This document shows positions 1 through 10,212 of a stretch of DNA of 64,000 nt, in pieces. The position numbers and the translations under genes are program-made. How positions within the stretch are numbered: position 1 is the first letter of the stretch; each line of letters starts with the position of its first letter. The notes beneath the pieces were generated by a model, which made no database searches, had not been told where the DNA came from, and worked only from the letters and a program-made list of their open reading frames with translations. Source of the DNA: Didemnitutus sp047777955 (GTDB lineage Bacteria; Verrucomicrobiota; Verrucomicrobiia; Opitutales; Opitutaceae); contig NZ_CP180537.1 of NCBI RefSeq assembly GCF_047777955.1, forward strand, positions 2,046,001-2,110,000, written 5' to 3'.

Positions 1-2274
1 TACGCCGGCGCGATCGTGGCGCGCGAGTATTTCGCCGACCCGGAGATCACCGCGCTGGTCAACCGCCTGCTCGGCGACGTCGACTGGAACTGGTTCCTCA
101 ACGACGGGAAGCAGGTCGCGCTGAGCTGGCACGACGAGACCGGCTTCTCGCGCTACCGCTGGGACCGCTACTCGGAGCACGTGCTGATGAGCTTCCTCGC
201 GCTGGGCGTGTCGCCGCAGCCGCTGCCGGCCGCCTACTGGCGCGCGTGGGAGCGCAAGCCGCTCGGCCGCTACGGCGACTTCGTCTACGTGCAGGAGCCG
301 CCGCTCTTCGTGCACCAGTTCCCGCAGGGCTATCTCGACCTGCGCGACCGACGCGACGCGACGATGGATTACTTCAAGAACTCGCAGCTGGCGACGCTCG
401 CGCAGCGGCAGTTCAGCATCGACCTGAAGAACGAGTTTCCCAGCTGGGGAGCGAACCTGTGGGGTCTGACCGCCTCCGACTCCGCCACCGGCTACAAGGC
501 TTGGGGTGGTCCGCCGCGGACGCTGCGCTTCAATTCGTTGGACGGCACGATCGTGCCTTGCGCCGCGGCGGGCTCCCTGATTTTCGCGCCGCGCGAGACG
601 CTGGCCGTGCTGCGCCACCTGCGCCTCGCCTACGGCGACCGCATCTGGAAGCGCTACGGTTTCGTCGACGCGTTCAATCCCGAGACGGGCTGGGTCAACC
701 CCGACGTGCTCGGCATCGACCAGGGCATCTCGATGATCCAGGCGGAGAACCTTCGCAGCGGACTCATCCAGCGGCTGTTCATGCGCGCCCCCGAGGTGCA
801 GCTCGGCCTGGCCAAGGCCGGGCTCTACTCCACGCGGCGCGCGCTCACCCGCGGCGAGCAGGATCTCCTCCGCGCGCACGTCGCGCTCGCTTGGCAGCAA
901 TTGCAGCAGACGCCCGCCGACCCGGGCCTGCAGCTGACGGCGACCCTCGCGGCGCACCGCCTCGGACTCCTCGACGGCGGCGACGCGGTGGAGGCGGTCC
1001 GCCGGCTCATCTCCGCCACGGCGCCGTCCAGCGACGCGGCCACGAGCCTTTTCGCCGCCGGTCTGATCGCGGCGCGGCAGGCGCTGCCGGTGCTGGCGCC
1101 GGAGGCGACGCAGCGCCTGGGCGCGCTGACCTGGTCGGCTCCCGGGCCGGGAGAAAAACTCGGCTCGCTCGCGCGGCTCGGCGCCTTCCTCGGCATCGGC
1201 CTCGGGCGCGCCGCCGAGAGCGCCTGGTCCGGACTCGACCGCACGACGGAGGCCCTCGGCGCGGTGCATGTGCTGCAGTCCGGCGACGTTGCGGGCGCGG
1301 TGCTCCCGGGCCTGTGGCTCGACGAGCGCGCGGTCCTGAGCGGGGCGTCGGCTTCGCAGCTGGCCTACGCCACCCTCGACGCCGCGCCGGAGAAGCTCCC
1401 GGACGCGATGACGCTGGCGCTGCTGCTGGATCATTTTCCCGGAGAGGTGCTGCACCGTTTTGCCGGCGCGCTCGCGCGCAAGAGCGAGGGCGGCGCCGAA
1501 GCCCAGGCGGCGCTGGTGATCTCGGCCGCCAATCTCCTTTCCAGCGAGTGCGTGCGCGCGTGGTTCGGCCGCGACGCGGTGGCGAAGCAGGCGCGGGCAG
1601 CGATCCCGGAGTTCGTCGAGGGCGCGTTCGGCGACAAGACCTCCGTCGTGGCGCAGCGCGAGCTGCTCGGCCCGCGCGTGCTGCCGCCGGCCCGCCGTGC
1701 GATCGCGGTGGCCAGCGACCAGCCGCGGGAGAAGTGGGAATGGCACCGCGTCGCCGGCCTGGAGTTCAAGGACTCGCTCGCGGACGTGCGCCCGGGCGAC
1801 GCCCCGGTCGAGTTGAAGTTCGCCTTCACCTGGGACCAGACGGCGCTGCACTTCCATGCTGTCGTGGTCGACACGCCGTCCGGCTACCAATACCCGGCCG
1901 AGCGCAACCGTCTGGTCGAGGTCTTCCTCGATCCCGCGAACGACGGCCTGCTCTGGCTCGGCGCCGGCGACTACCAGTTCGGCTTTATCCGCTCGCATCA
2001 CTGGGAACTGAAGAACACGGCGGACGCCGTGGAGTTCTTCCATCATGCGACCAGCAGCGGCAAGATCACGCCCACGGCCGACGGTTACACCGTGGAAGCC
2101 TCGATCCCGTGGAGCGCGCTCGGCGTCACCCCGAAGGCTGGCCTCGAGATGGGCGCGTGCCCGGCGGTGGTTTCCGAGGGCACGAAAGAGTGGGAGGCCA
2201 CGATCAAGCTCACCTGGTCCTACGTGCGCGAGGACGAGAGCCACGTCCGCCTCGGCGTGCTCCGCCTGCAATGA
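1..2274 (+). CDS. PF10091/GH144-like beta-1,2-glucanase with C-terminal CBM9-like domain (5' end missing)
   Basis: The reading frame is open from base 1, so the start lies outside the window and 757 residues are visible. The first ~260 visible residues look like the glycoamylase-like (PF10091) fold of GH144 endo-beta-1,2-glucanases: an FVHQFPQGYLDLRDR stretch, then WGLTASDSATGYKAWGGPP, DGTIVPCAAAGS and YGFVDAFNPETGWVNPDV. A helical section follows, and the last ~180 residues (from about EWHRVAGLEF) resemble a CBM9/DOMON-like sugar-binding sandwich. Known family role: endo-cleavage of linear beta-1,2-glucan to sophoro-oligosaccharides. The next genes (TonB receptor, oligoglucan phosphorylase) fit that substrate. 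A GTG at base 16 is in frame but is inside the conserved domain, so it is not the true start. The same fold also occurs in cyclic glucan synthases, but no synthase domain is visible here. Confidence 0.75.
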   Translation, partial: YAGAIVAREYFADPEITALVNRLLGDVDWNWFLNDGKQVALSWHDETGFSRYRWDRYSEHVLMSFLALGVSPQPLPAAYWRAWERKPLGRYGDFVYVQEPPLFVHQFPQGYLDLRDRRDATMDYFKNSQLATLAQRQFSIDLKNEFPSWGANLWGLTASDSATGYKAWGGPPRTLRFNSLDGTIVPCAAAGSLIFAPRETLAVLRHLRLAYGDRIWKRYGFVDAFNPETGWVNPDVLGIDQGISMIQAENLRSGLIQRLFMRAPEVQLGLAKAGLYSTRRALTRGEQDLLRAHVALAWQQLQQTPADPGLQLTATLAAHRLGLLDGGDAVEAVRRLISATAPSSDAATSLFAAGLIAARQALPVLAPEATQRLGALTWSAPGPGEKLGSLARLGAFLGIGLGRAAESAWSGLDRTTEALGAVHVLQSGDVAGAVLPGLWLDERAVLSGASASQLAYATLDAAPEKLPDAMTLALLLDHFPGEVLHRFAGALARKSEGGAEAQAALVISAANLLSSECVRAWFGRDAVAKQARAAIPEFVEGAFGDKTSVVAQRELLGPRVLPPARRAIAVASDQPREKWEWHRVAGLEFKDSLADVRPGDAPVELKFAFTWDQTALHFHAVVVDTPSGYQYPAERNRLVEVFLDPANDGLLWLGAGDYQFGFIRSHHWELKNTADAVEFFHHATSSGKITPTADGYTVEASIPWSALGVTPKAGLEMGACPAVVSEGTKEWEATIKLTWSYVREDESHVRLGVLRLQ

Positions 2275-2325
2275 CTTTTGTTCTGACAACCAGACCAAAA
2301 CCCAACCCGTGCAACTACACCTGAA

Positions 2326-5169
2326 ATGAAAACCCCGATCCCCCGCATGATCACGTTGGCGTTCGCGCTGACGTCGGGCGCCATGCCCGCCCTGCGGGCG
2401 CAGACTGCTGCTGCGCCTGAGACCACTCCGCCGGCGAAGGAAGACGTCTACACCCTGACGCCGTTCGTCGTGAACACCGACAAGGACGTCGGCTACGTCG
2501 CCGTCGACTCGCTGGCCGGCGGTCGCACGAACACGCCGGTCAAGTTCACCCCGACCTCCATGTCGTCGCTGACGCGCACCTTCATCGACGACCTCGGCAT
2601 CCAGAACGTTCGCGACGCGCTCAAGTGGACGCCCAACGTCGTGCCGCAGGACCTGAATGCCGGCAAGGGCTTCGGTGGCGCGGCCTTTCAGGACTGGGCC
2701 TTCAACTACCGCGGCGCCGGCGCCGGCGAGCAGGGCGGCCCCGGACCGACGCGCAATTACTTCTCATTCTACCAAAACCAGGACGCCTACAACGTCGAGC
2801 GCATCGAGTTCCTCCGCGGCCCGAACTCCATCATCTTCGGCCTCGGCACCGTCGGCGGCCAGCTGAGCACCTACACCAAGATCCCGCGTCTCGACCGCAA
2901 TTTCGTCAACGCGGCGATCACCATCGATGACAACGGCTCCAATCGCTACGAGCTCGACGTCAACCGCAAGGTGAACGACACGCTCGCGCTGCGCCTGAAC
3001 GCCGTGAACGACAACAACCACGGCTGGCGGCAGAACGACGTGAACCACACCAAGGCCGTCGATCTCGCCGGCGTGTGGAAGATCACCGACGACGCGCAGC
3101 TCCGCATCGAGGGCGAATACGCCAAGATCCGCCGCACGCTCATCTCGTCCACGATCGGCGACAAGCTGTCCGGCTGGGACGGCACCACCGCATCGAACAC
3201 CTGGGGCGCGGCGCCCACCGGCTCCGCCCGCACGGTTCCGATCCAGAACGCCGGCGCCTGGGGCGACTGGCTGAATCCGTTCTGGGTCTACATCCCGAGC
3301 CTGCCGGACGGCAAGAAGCTCATGGGCTGGGCCGGCGGCTACGCCTCCAGCAACAGCCTTTCCGACTCCGGCCAGGCGCTGAACTGGCAGCCCTCCAAGG
3401 GCTGGTATCCCACGCAGATCAAGCTCCCGTGGGAGTCGACCTATCAGGACACCTCCAAGATCCCGGTCCGCCCGAGCAATGACTGGACCTATGGCAACGG
3501 CGTCAGCGACATCGACTATCGCGACCTCACCGTCACCTACGACCAACGGATCAACCAGAACTTCGACTTCACCGCCGCGTTCTATCGCTATTACGACACC
3601 CAGAGCGCGAAGGATTACGAAGGCACCGGCGGCGCCGCGATCGACATCAACAAGCAGCTCCCGGACGGCACCGCGAATCCCAACTACGGCAAGGCGTTCG
3701 CCGACTTCTTCCTCAGCAAGCAAACGCAGAGCCGCAACGTCACCGAAGGCCGCGCCCAGCTGAACTACCACTTCGACTCGACCCTCTTCGGCAAGTCCTG
3801 GAAGCAACTCTTCTCGGTCTCCGCCTCGCAGAAGGAACTCAAGCAGTCCGCCCGCCAATACCTGGGCCAGGTCGGCAACGGCACCACCATCACCAACCCG
3901 GCGGACTGGGTGCAGAACATGATCTGGGGCCGCATCTACCTCGACACGCCGAACCAGGTCATGGCCATCCCCGAGGTCGTCAACGGCCGCGCGGTCGCCT
4001 ACATGCCCAAGGCCGACGGCTACTGGTTCGACTTCGACGACACCTTCAAGCTGACCGACTTCGCCGCGATGTCGCAATCGCGCCTCCTCGACGACGCCCT
4101 CACCCTCACGCTCGGCGCCCGCCGCGACCGCTACAAGGAAGACCTGCGCGAACTCCGCCGCGGCCCGAACCTGACCGACAACATCGTGCATGAGTCGCAG
4201 AGCGGCGACACGTATTCCGCCGGCGCCGTCTACTTCGTCACCAGCAACGTGGGTCTCGTGACCAACTACTCGAAGAACATCCAGCCGCCGCACGCCGGCT
4301 CCCAGCCGCTCCTCAGCGGCGCGCGTCCGAACCCCGAAGAGGGCAAGGGCCTCGAATACGGCCTGCGCTTCTCCACCAGCGACAACAAGTATTACGCCAC
4401 CCTCATCCGCTACGACACGCAGTCGAAGGGTCACCTCGTCGAGAACCCGATCGGCTTCCGCGCCGTCTGGCAGCGCTTCAACGAGGCGCAGGGCAACCCG
4501 ACCAACTCGGGCAACGGCAACATGGCCTTCTCCGACACGACCTCGCTCGACGTGAAGGGCTATGAGTTCGAGATCACGGCCAACCCGACCAAGAACCTCC
4601 GCCTCCAGGCCAGCTACGGCACGCAGAACACGTCCAAGGTCGACTACTACCCGGACAGCCGCGCCTACTTCAGCTCGAACCTGGCCGCGTGGAACGCCGT
4701 CGTGAACAACGCCGCGCTCGACGCCGCGAAGCGCACCACGCTCCGCTCGGAGATCGCGAACGTCCAGAACGCCCTCGATCAGGCCAAGCCCGGCTCGAAG
4801 CAGGACGGCCAGCTCAAGTATACCGCCGCCTTCTTCGCGAACTACACGTTCACCGACCGGATGCTCAAGGGCTTCGAGGCCGGTGCCGGCGTCACCTACG
4901 CCGCCAAGCCCTACGCCGCGGTCTACGACAACGTCACCTACTACGGCGACTCCCGCCTGACGACGAACCTGACGCTCCAGTATCACACGAAGATCGCCTC
5001 GGTCCCGACGCACTTCGCGCTCTACATCGACAACGTCCTCGACGACCAGGATCCGTGGGTCACCAGCTACCACTGGGGCTACACCGACTCCTCCGGCCGC
5101 CACATCAAGGACGGCTACGTCCTCCAGGCGCCGCGCACGTTCCGTCTCGCCGCGCGCTTCGAGTTCTAA
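2326..5169 (+). CDS. TonB-dependent outer-membrane receptor
   Basis: The protein has 947 residues. A signal peptide ends near residue 25 (ALRAQ). A short linker with a TonB-box-like TLTPFVVNT segment follows, then a plug domain (about 70-200, with VERIEFLRGPNSIIFG) and a long 22-strand-type beta-barrel ending in the aromatic terminus LAARFEF. Receptors of this shape take up oligosaccharides through the outer membrane using TonB/ExbBD energy. There is no SusD-like lipoprotein next to it, so this is not a classic SusCD pair. It starts 51 bases after the upstream glucanase and is followed by the GH94 phosphorylase, so it is probably the importer for beta-1,2-gluco-oligosaccharides (inference). 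No clear Shine-Dalgarno sequence precedes the ATG. Confidence 0.88.
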   Translation: MKTPIPRMITLAFALTSGAMPALRAQTAAAPETTPPAKEDVYTLTPFVVNTDKDVGYVAVDSLAGGRTNTPVKFTPTSMSSLTRTFIDDLGIQNVRDALKWTPNVVPQDLNAGKGFGGAAFQDWAFNYRGAGAGEQGGPGPTRNYFSFYQNQDAYNVERIEFLRGPNSIIFGLGTVGGQLSTYTKIPRLDRNFVNAAITIDDNGSNRYELDVNRKVNDTLALRLNAVNDNNHGWRQNDVNHTKAVDLAGVWKITDDAQLRIEGEYAKIRRTLISSTIGDKLSGWDGTTASNTWGAAPTGSARTVPIQNAGAWGDWLNPFWVYIPSLPDGKKLMGWAGGYASSNSLSDSGQALNWQPSKGWYPTQIKLPWESTYQDTSKIPVRPSNDWTYGNGVSDIDYRDLTVTYDQRINQNFDFTAAFYRYYDTQSAKDYEGTGGAAIDINKQLPDGTANPNYGKAFADFFLSKQTQSRNVTEGRAQLNYHFDSTLFGKSWKQLFSVSASQKELKQSARQYLGQVGNGTTITNPADWVQNMIWGRIYLDTPNQVMAIPEVVNGRAVAYMPKADGYWFDFDDTFKLTDFAAMSQSRLLDDALTLTLGARRDRYKEDLRELRRGPNLTDNIVHESQSGDTYSAGAVYFVTSNVGLVTNYSKNIQPPHAGSQPLLSGARPNPEEGKGLEYGLRFSTSDNKYYATLIRYDTQSKGHLVENPIGFRAVWQRFNEAQGNPTNSGNGNMAFSDTTSLDVKGYEFEITANPTKNLRLQASYGTQNTSKVDYYPDSRAYFSSNLAAWNAVVNNAALDAAKRTTLRSEIANVQNALDQAKPGSKQDGQLKYTAAFFANYTFTDRMLKGFEAGAGVTYAAKPYAAVYDNVTYYGDSRLTTNLTLQYHTKIASVPTHFALYIDNVLDDQDPWVTSYHWGYTDSSGRHIKDGYVLQAPRTFRLAARFEF

Positions 5170-5177
5170 GTTCATCC

Positions 5178-5238
5178 GGAGGCGCCCGCCCTCGCGGCGG
5201 CGCCTCCTTCTCCGGTCTGGCCGCCCGGCCTCGGGCGG
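5178..5238 (+). terminator. two GC-rich hairpins after the TonB receptor
   Basis: A 9-bp stem (ggaggcgcc paired with ggcgcctcc) spans 5178-5207. A 7-bp stem with a four-base loop (ccgcccg, gcct, cgggcgg) spans 5221-5238. Neither is followed by a real T run. They may attenuate transcription or stabilise the receptor mRNA 3' end before the GH94 gene, rather than act as a full terminator. Confidence 0.4.
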
Positions 5239-5295
5239 GGCGGCCGCCGGCTTATTCTCCCGATCCGCGAGCGCCGCTCGCCTCGTCCTCCGTCC

Positions 5296-8200
5296 ATGGG
5301 TTCCGTCTCCCCTCACGCGCTCTCGCTCTCGGCCGCGGCCGACTTCGGGCTCATCGAGCTCACGTCCGCCAGCGGACTGCGCGCCCAACTGCTGCCGTCC
5401 GGCACGCTGTTCGCGCTGCGCCACCGCGAGACGCTCCTCAACCAGCTGCTGCCCGGCCCCGCCGAGGAAGGCCTCTTCCGCCTGCTCGTGCGCTGGCAGG
5501 ACGCCGCGGGCCAGGTCGCCGGATCGGCGCCGCTGGTCGGTCGTGAGGTCGCTTTCGCTGCCGCCGGCGGCCCCGTCTGGCGCGCCGAGCCGCGCGCCGG
5601 CCTCGAATGCGTCACGACGCTGACGCTCCACCCGCAGCACGCCGCCTGGGCGTGGCGCGTCCAGCTCCGCAACACGTCGGGCGAACCGCTCGCGTGCGAC
5701 CTTTTCCACGCCCAGGACCTCGGCCTCGCCGACGAGGGCGCGGTGCGCAACAACGAGGCCTACGTCTCGCAATACCTCGATCTCCTCCCCATTTCCGACG
5801 CGGCGCTGGGCCCCGTCCTCCTCGCGCGCCAGAACCAGCCCGCCGCCGGCGGCCGCCGGCCCTGGGCCGCGTTCGCGTGCGCCGAGGGCGCCGCCGCTTT
5901 CTGCACCGACGGCTACCAGTTCTTCGGCTCCGATTTCCGCCTCACCGGCGAGCCGGCCGCGCTGCGCGAACCCGCGCTGCCGTCGCGCCGCCTGCAATAC
6001 GAGTGCGCGCTCGCCGGCCTCCAGTCGCGGCCGCTGGCGCTCGCGCCCGGCGCCACCGCGGTCGTGACCTTCGTCGGCCGCTTCGTCGAGGATCACCCGG
6101 CGGCCTCGTCGGCCGCCGACCTCGCGAGTCTCGCCGAGGTGCTGCCCGCCACCTGGGCCGCCGCGCCGCGCGCCGCGGCCTTCGCCCGCGCGCCGGGCTC
6201 CGTCTTCACCGGCGCGCCGTGGCTGCACGGCGCCAGTCCCACGGCCGCCGAGCTCGCGGCCTGGTTCCCCGGCGCGCGCCGGCACGAGGAATTCGACGCG
6301 CAGCGCCGCCTCCTCTCGTTTTTCTGCGGCGACCAGACGCACGTCGTGCTCCGCGCCAAGGAGGCGCTCGTCGCCCGTCCGCACGGCCACATCCTCCGCA
6401 ACGGCGACTCGCGCTGGATCGACGACGCGCAGTTCGGCGTCACGTGCTACGCCGCCGGCATCTTCGGCGCGCAGGTTTACCTCGGCAACCCGAGCATCGC
6501 GCGCCTGCTCTCCGTGGTGCGCAACCCGCTCAACGTCGCGCGCGCCAGCGGCCAGCGGGTATTCGTCCGCCGCGGCGGAGCCTGGCAGCAGCTGGGCGTG
6601 CCGTCCGCCTTCGCCATGGAGGCGGGCCGCGTGCGCTGGATCTACCGCCTGGCCGACGCGACGCTCGAGGCCGTGCTCGAGTGCTCCGCCGCGCTGTCGG
6701 CGAGCTACCTGACGCTCTCGGTCGTCCACGGCGCCCCGCAGGAATTCCTGGTCACGCACCAGCTCGCGCTCGGCGCGAACGAGTTCGACGCCCGCGGCAC
6801 GCTCGAGGTGCACGCCTCGTCCGGCTGGCTCGCGGCCCTGCCGGCGGCGACCGGCTTCCTGGCCCAGCACCTGCCGTCGACCGCCTTCGCGCTCGCGGCG
6901 GTGGAGCCGGGACAACTCGCCGCGCTCGGCGGCGACGAATTGATCCACGCCGACGGCGTGGCCCGCGGCGGGCCCTACGCGGCCTTCCGCTCGGTGGCGA
7001 CCGCGCGCTTCGCGCTGGCGCTCACCGGCACGCACGACGGCGCGGCGGCGCTCGCCGCCGCCGTCGCCGCGGCCCGCGCCGACTACGGCCGGCCGCCGGC
7101 GTTGCCGCCCGCCGCCCCGGTGCGGCTCGGCGGCACGCGCGACGCCAGCGTGGCGCGCGTCGACGATGTGCTGCCGTGGTTCACCCACAACGCCTCCATT
7201 CATTTCTCCGCCCCCCACGGCCTCGAGCAATACGGCGGCGCGGCGTGGGGCGTGCGCGACGTCACCCAGGGCTCCATCGAGTGGCTGCTCGCCGCTGGCG
7301 AGCTTGCCGTCGCGCGGCGCGTGCTCGCGACGGTGTTCGCCCAGCAATACGCCGGGCCGGCGGCCCAGGCCGAGCATGTCGACGGCGCGTGGCCGCAGTG
7401 GTTCATGTTTCCGCCGTTCCACTTCATCCAGCAGGCACACAGTCACGGCGACGTGTGCTTCTGGCCGGTGAAGGCGCTGTGCGACTACGTCGAGGCGAGC
7501 AACGACCTCGCGTTCCTCGAGGAGGCGGTCGGCTACACCGACGCGAAGACCTTCACGCCGACGGCGCCGCGGGAGAGCCTCTGGGCGCACTGCGACCGCG
7601 TCGTGGCCCACGTCGAGGGCCGCCTCGTGCCCGGCACCGCGCTGGTGAACTACGGCGACGGCGACTGGGACGACACGCTCCAGCCCGCCGATCCCGCGAT
7701 GCGCACGCGCATGATCAGCGCGTGGACGGTCGGCCTGGCCTTCCACACCTTCCGGCAGTTCGCGGCGGTCAGCCGCCGGGCGGGGCAGGGGGCCCGCGCC
7801 GAGAAACTCGAGGCCCTGCTCGCGCGCATGCGCCGGGACTTCGCGGCGCAGCTGATGCCCGGCGGCACCGTCGCCGGCTTCCTCATCAATGAGGCCGACG
7901 GCGCCAAGCGCCCGCTGCTGCATCCGGCCGACACCGTGACCGGCATTCGCTACCGGTTGCTGCCCATGACGCGCTCGGTGCTCGCCGAGCTGTTCACGCC
8001 CGAGGAGGCGCGGCGCCACCTCGCCATCGTCGAGCGCGACCTCAAGTTCACCGACGGCGTCCGCCTCATGAGCGAGCCGGCCGTCTACCACGGCGGTCTG
8101 GAAAAGCTCTTCAAGCGCGCCGATACCGCGGCGAACGTCGGCCGCGAGATCGGCCTGCAATACGTCCACGCCCACCTGCGCTACGCCGAGGCCATGGCCA

Positions 8201-8736
8201 AGGTCGGCGACGCCGACCGCCTCTGGGAGGCGCTGCAGGTCGTCAATCCGGTGGGCCTCGACCAGGTGGTTCCCCGCGCCGTCGCGCGCCAGAGCAACGT
8301 CTACTTCTCCAGTTCCGACGCGGACTTCGCCGACCGGGTCGAGGCGGCGGCGCGCTGGCCGGAGCTCCGCGCCGGCCGCGTGCCCGTGCGCGGCGGCTGG
8401 CGGCTCTACTCGAGCGGTCCGGGCCTGTTCCTGCACAAGGTCCGCGCCTGCCTGCTCGGCGTGCGCGAGTCGTTCGGCGACGTCGTGTTCGACCCGGTGC
8501 TGCCGCCCAGCCTCGACGGCCTCGCGGCCACGACGCACCTCTGCGGCCGCCCGGTGCAGCTCGTCTATCGCGTGCGCCACGGCACGAGCGCGCCGCGCGC
8601 CGTGCGCGTGAACGGCCGTCCCGTCGACGGCACGCGCGAGGCGAATCCCTACCGCGCCGGCGGCTTGCGCGTGCCCGCGGCCGTGATTTCCTCGCTGCTC
8701 CAACCCGCCGCCAACCGGATCGAGATCGACATCTGA
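5296..8736 (+). CDS. GH94 1,2-beta-oligoglucan phosphorylase-like enzyme
   Basis: The protein has 1146 residues, close to the ~1100 of known 1,2-beta-oligoglucan phosphorylases and much longer than cellobiose phosphorylase. There is no signal peptide, so it should be cytosolic. The N-terminal ~500 residues are beta-sandwich-like. The catalytic (alpha/alpha)6 barrel carries FSAPHGLEQYGGAAWGVRD, an HVDGAWPQWFMFPPF segment and YGDGDWDDTLQ at about 786-795, where the GH94 general-acid Asp is expected. Family reaction: reversible phosphorolysis of beta-1,2-linked glucose chains to alpha-glucose 1-phosphate and a shorter chain. The MFS transporter starts 11 bases downstream, which supports cytosolic breakdown of imported sophoro-oligosaccharides. 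The exact linkage specificity is inferred from architecture and context, not proven. Confidence 0.82.
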   Translation: MGSVSPHALSLSAAADFGLIELTSASGLRAQLLPSGTLFALRHRETLLNQLLPGPAEEGLFRLLVRWQDAAGQVAGSAPLVGREVAFAAAGGPVWRAEPRAGLECVTTLTLHPQHAAWAWRVQLRNTSGEPLACDLFHAQDLGLADEGAVRNNEAYVSQYLDLLPISDAALGPVLLARQNQPAAGGRRPWAAFACAEGAAAFCTDGYQFFGSDFRLTGEPAALREPALPSRRLQYECALAGLQSRPLALAPGATAVVTFVGRFVEDHPAASSAADLASLAEVLPATWAAAPRAAAFARAPGSVFTGAPWLHGASPTAAELAAWFPGARRHEEFDAQRRLLSFFCGDQTHVVLRAKEALVARPHGHILRNGDSRWIDDAQFGVTCYAAGIFGAQVYLGNPSIARLLSVVRNPLNVARASGQRVFVRRGGAWQQLGVPSAFAMEAGRVRWIYRLADATLEAVLECSAALSASYLTLSVVHGAPQEFLVTHQLALGANEFDARGTLEVHASSGWLAALPAATGFLAQHLPSTAFALAAVEPGQLAALGGDELIHADGVARGGPYAAFRSVATARFALALTGTHDGAAALAAAVAAARADYGRPPALPPAAPVRLGGTRDASVARVDDVLPWFTHNASIHFSAPHGLEQYGGAAWGVRDVTQGSIEWLLAAGELAVARRVLATVFAQQYAGPAAQAEHVDGAWPQWFMFPPFHFIQQAHSHGDVCFWPVKALCDYVEASNDLAFLEEAVGYTDAKTFTPTAPRESLWAHCDRVVAHVEGRLVPGTALVNYGDGDWDDTLQPADPAMRTRMISAWTVGLAFHTFRQFAAVSRRAGQGARAEKLEALLARMRRDFAAQLMPGGTVAGFLINEADGAKRPLLHPADTVTGIRYRLLPMTRSVLAELFTPEEARRHLAIVERDLKFTDGVRLMSEPAVYHGGLEKLFKRADTAANVGREIGLQYVHAHLRYAEAMAKVGDADRLWEALQVVNPVGLDQVVPRAVARQSNVYFSSSDADFADRVEAAARWPELRAGRVPVRGGWRLYSSGPGLFLHKVRACLLGVRESFGDVVFDPVLPPSLDGLAATTHLCGRPVQLVYRVRHGTSAPRAVRVNGRPVDGTREANPYRAGGLRVPAAVISSLLQPAANRIEIDI

Positions 8737-8747
8737 CCGCTGCGCCC

Positions 8748-10166
8748 ATGACTTCCCACCACACGACGGCCGCGGCGGACCGCATCCCGGTTTCCCAGAA
8801 AATCGCCTACGGCACCGGCGCGATCGTGACGATCGTCGCGGTCAACTCCGTCGTGCAGCTGACGAACCTCGTCTACGTCGTTGGCCTCGGTGTCAGCGCC
8901 ATCTGGATCGGCTACGCGCAGGCGTTTCCGCGGCTGTGGGACGCGATCATCGACCCGTTCCTCGGCAACATGTCCGACAACTGCCGCTCGCGCTGGGGGC
9001 GGCGGATTCCGTTCCTCGTCGTCGGCGGCGTGCTGATCGGGATCGCGTTCTGGGCGCTCTGGACGGTGCCGCGCGACTGGAGCAAGGAGGGGATGTTCGG
9101 CTACTTCCTCGTGACGTCGCTGTTCTTCTACACCGTCGTGCCGATCTACGCCATCCCGCACGGTGCGCTCGGGATGGAGATGACGGAGGACTACCACGAG
9201 AAGACGAGCCTCTTCGCCTACAGCACGGTGATCGGCAACATCGGCGCGCTGGCCCTCCCGTGGGTCTATTACCTCGCCAACCGCCCGATGTTCGGCGGCG
9301 ACGCGGTCAACGGCGTGAAATGGGTCTGCCTCGGCCTGAGCGTTATGCTCACCGGCGCGGCGATGTGGTGCGCTTTCACCTGCAAGGAAGGCAAGCTCCA
9401 CGAGGCCAGCCAGCAGGAGCGCGTGCCGGTGCTCCAGAGCTTCAAGGCCACCTATCGCAACCGGACCTTTCTCCGCCTCGTCGGCGCGTTCGTGCTGCTC
9501 ATCGTCGCGTTCCAGCTCGTGATGGGCTTCAACAACTACATCCAGATCTTCTTCCTCTTCGGCGGCAACACGGACGCCGCTTCCGAGGTGATGGCGCTGA
9601 ACGGCACGCTCTGGGCGACCGTCGGCATCCTCGGGGCGTTTCCGATGACGTGGCTGTCGAAGCGTTACGGCAAGCGCTTCACCGTGCTGCTGGCCTTCGC
9701 GCTGATCATCGGCGGCAACCTCTCGAAGATCGTCTGCTACAATCCGGCGCATCCGTATTGGACGACATTCCCGACCGTCTGCCTCTCGCTCGGCATGGCC
9801 TTCGCCTTCTCGCTCGTGAACGCGATGATCGCGGACATCTGCGACGAGGAGGAACTCGCCACCGGCATCCGCCGCGAGGGTATCTACTTCGCCGTCTACA
9901 ACTGGTGGTGGAAGGTCGCGGTCTCGATCGCGACCATCATCAGCGGCTACCTCCAGCGCTTCACCGGCTTCGTCGAGGGCGCGAAGGTCCAGAGCGACAC
10001 CACGCTCTTCCAGCTCCGCGCCTGGGAAATCGGCCTGCCGGCCGCGATCTGTCTGATCAGCGTCTGGCTGCTCGCCCGCTACCCGCTGACCGAGGCGCGC
10101 GCCTACGAGATCAAGGCCCTGCTCAAGCAGCGCAAGGCCGCGGCGACGCCCGCCGGTGCCGCCTGA
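8748..10166 (+). CDS. MFS sugar symporter, GPH (melibiose-carrier) type
   Basis: The protein has 472 residues and about 12 membrane segments. The loop between the second and third helices has the GPH signature (DAIIDPFLGNMSDNCRSRWG followed by RRIPF). The C-terminal half has the expected DICDEEELATGIRREG segment. GPH carriers move glycosides with Na+ or H+ across the inner membrane. It lies 11 bases after the GH94 gene, so it most likely delivers sophorose or longer sophoro-oligosaccharides to that phosphorylase (inference from position). Confidence 0.88.
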   Translation: MTSHHTTAAADRIPVSQKIAYGTGAIVTIVAVNSVVQLTNLVYVVGLGVSAIWIGYAQAFPRLWDAIIDPFLGNMSDNCRSRWGRRIPFLVVGGVLIGIAFWALWTVPRDWSKEGMFGYFLVTSLFFYTVVPIYAIPHGALGMEMTEDYHEKTSLFAYSTVIGNIGALALPWVYYLANRPMFGGDAVNGVKWVCLGLSVMLTGAAMWCAFTCKEGKLHEASQQERVPVLQSFKATYRNRTFLRLVGAFVLLIVAFQLVMGFNNYIQIFFLFGGNTDAASEVMALNGTLWATVGILGAFPMTWLSKRYGKRFTVLLAFALIIGGNLSKIVCYNPAHPYWTTFPTVCLSLGMAFAFSLVNAMIADICDEEELATGIRREGIYFAVYNWWWKVAVSIATIISGYLQRFTGFVEGAKVQSDTTLFQLRAWEIGLPAAICLISVWLLARYPLTEARAYEIKALLKQRKAAATPAGAA

Positions 10167-10212
10167 ACCACGCGCCCCGGGCCGGCGCGCGATGGCCCGA
10201 ATCCTTCCCGCG

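Noticed and set aside
2764..8703. 1979-codon open frame on - across the receptor and GH94 genes
   Set aside because: It is antisense to two well-supported genes, has a low-complexity Arg/Gly/Ala/Val make-up and no domain. It arises from GC-rich third positions.
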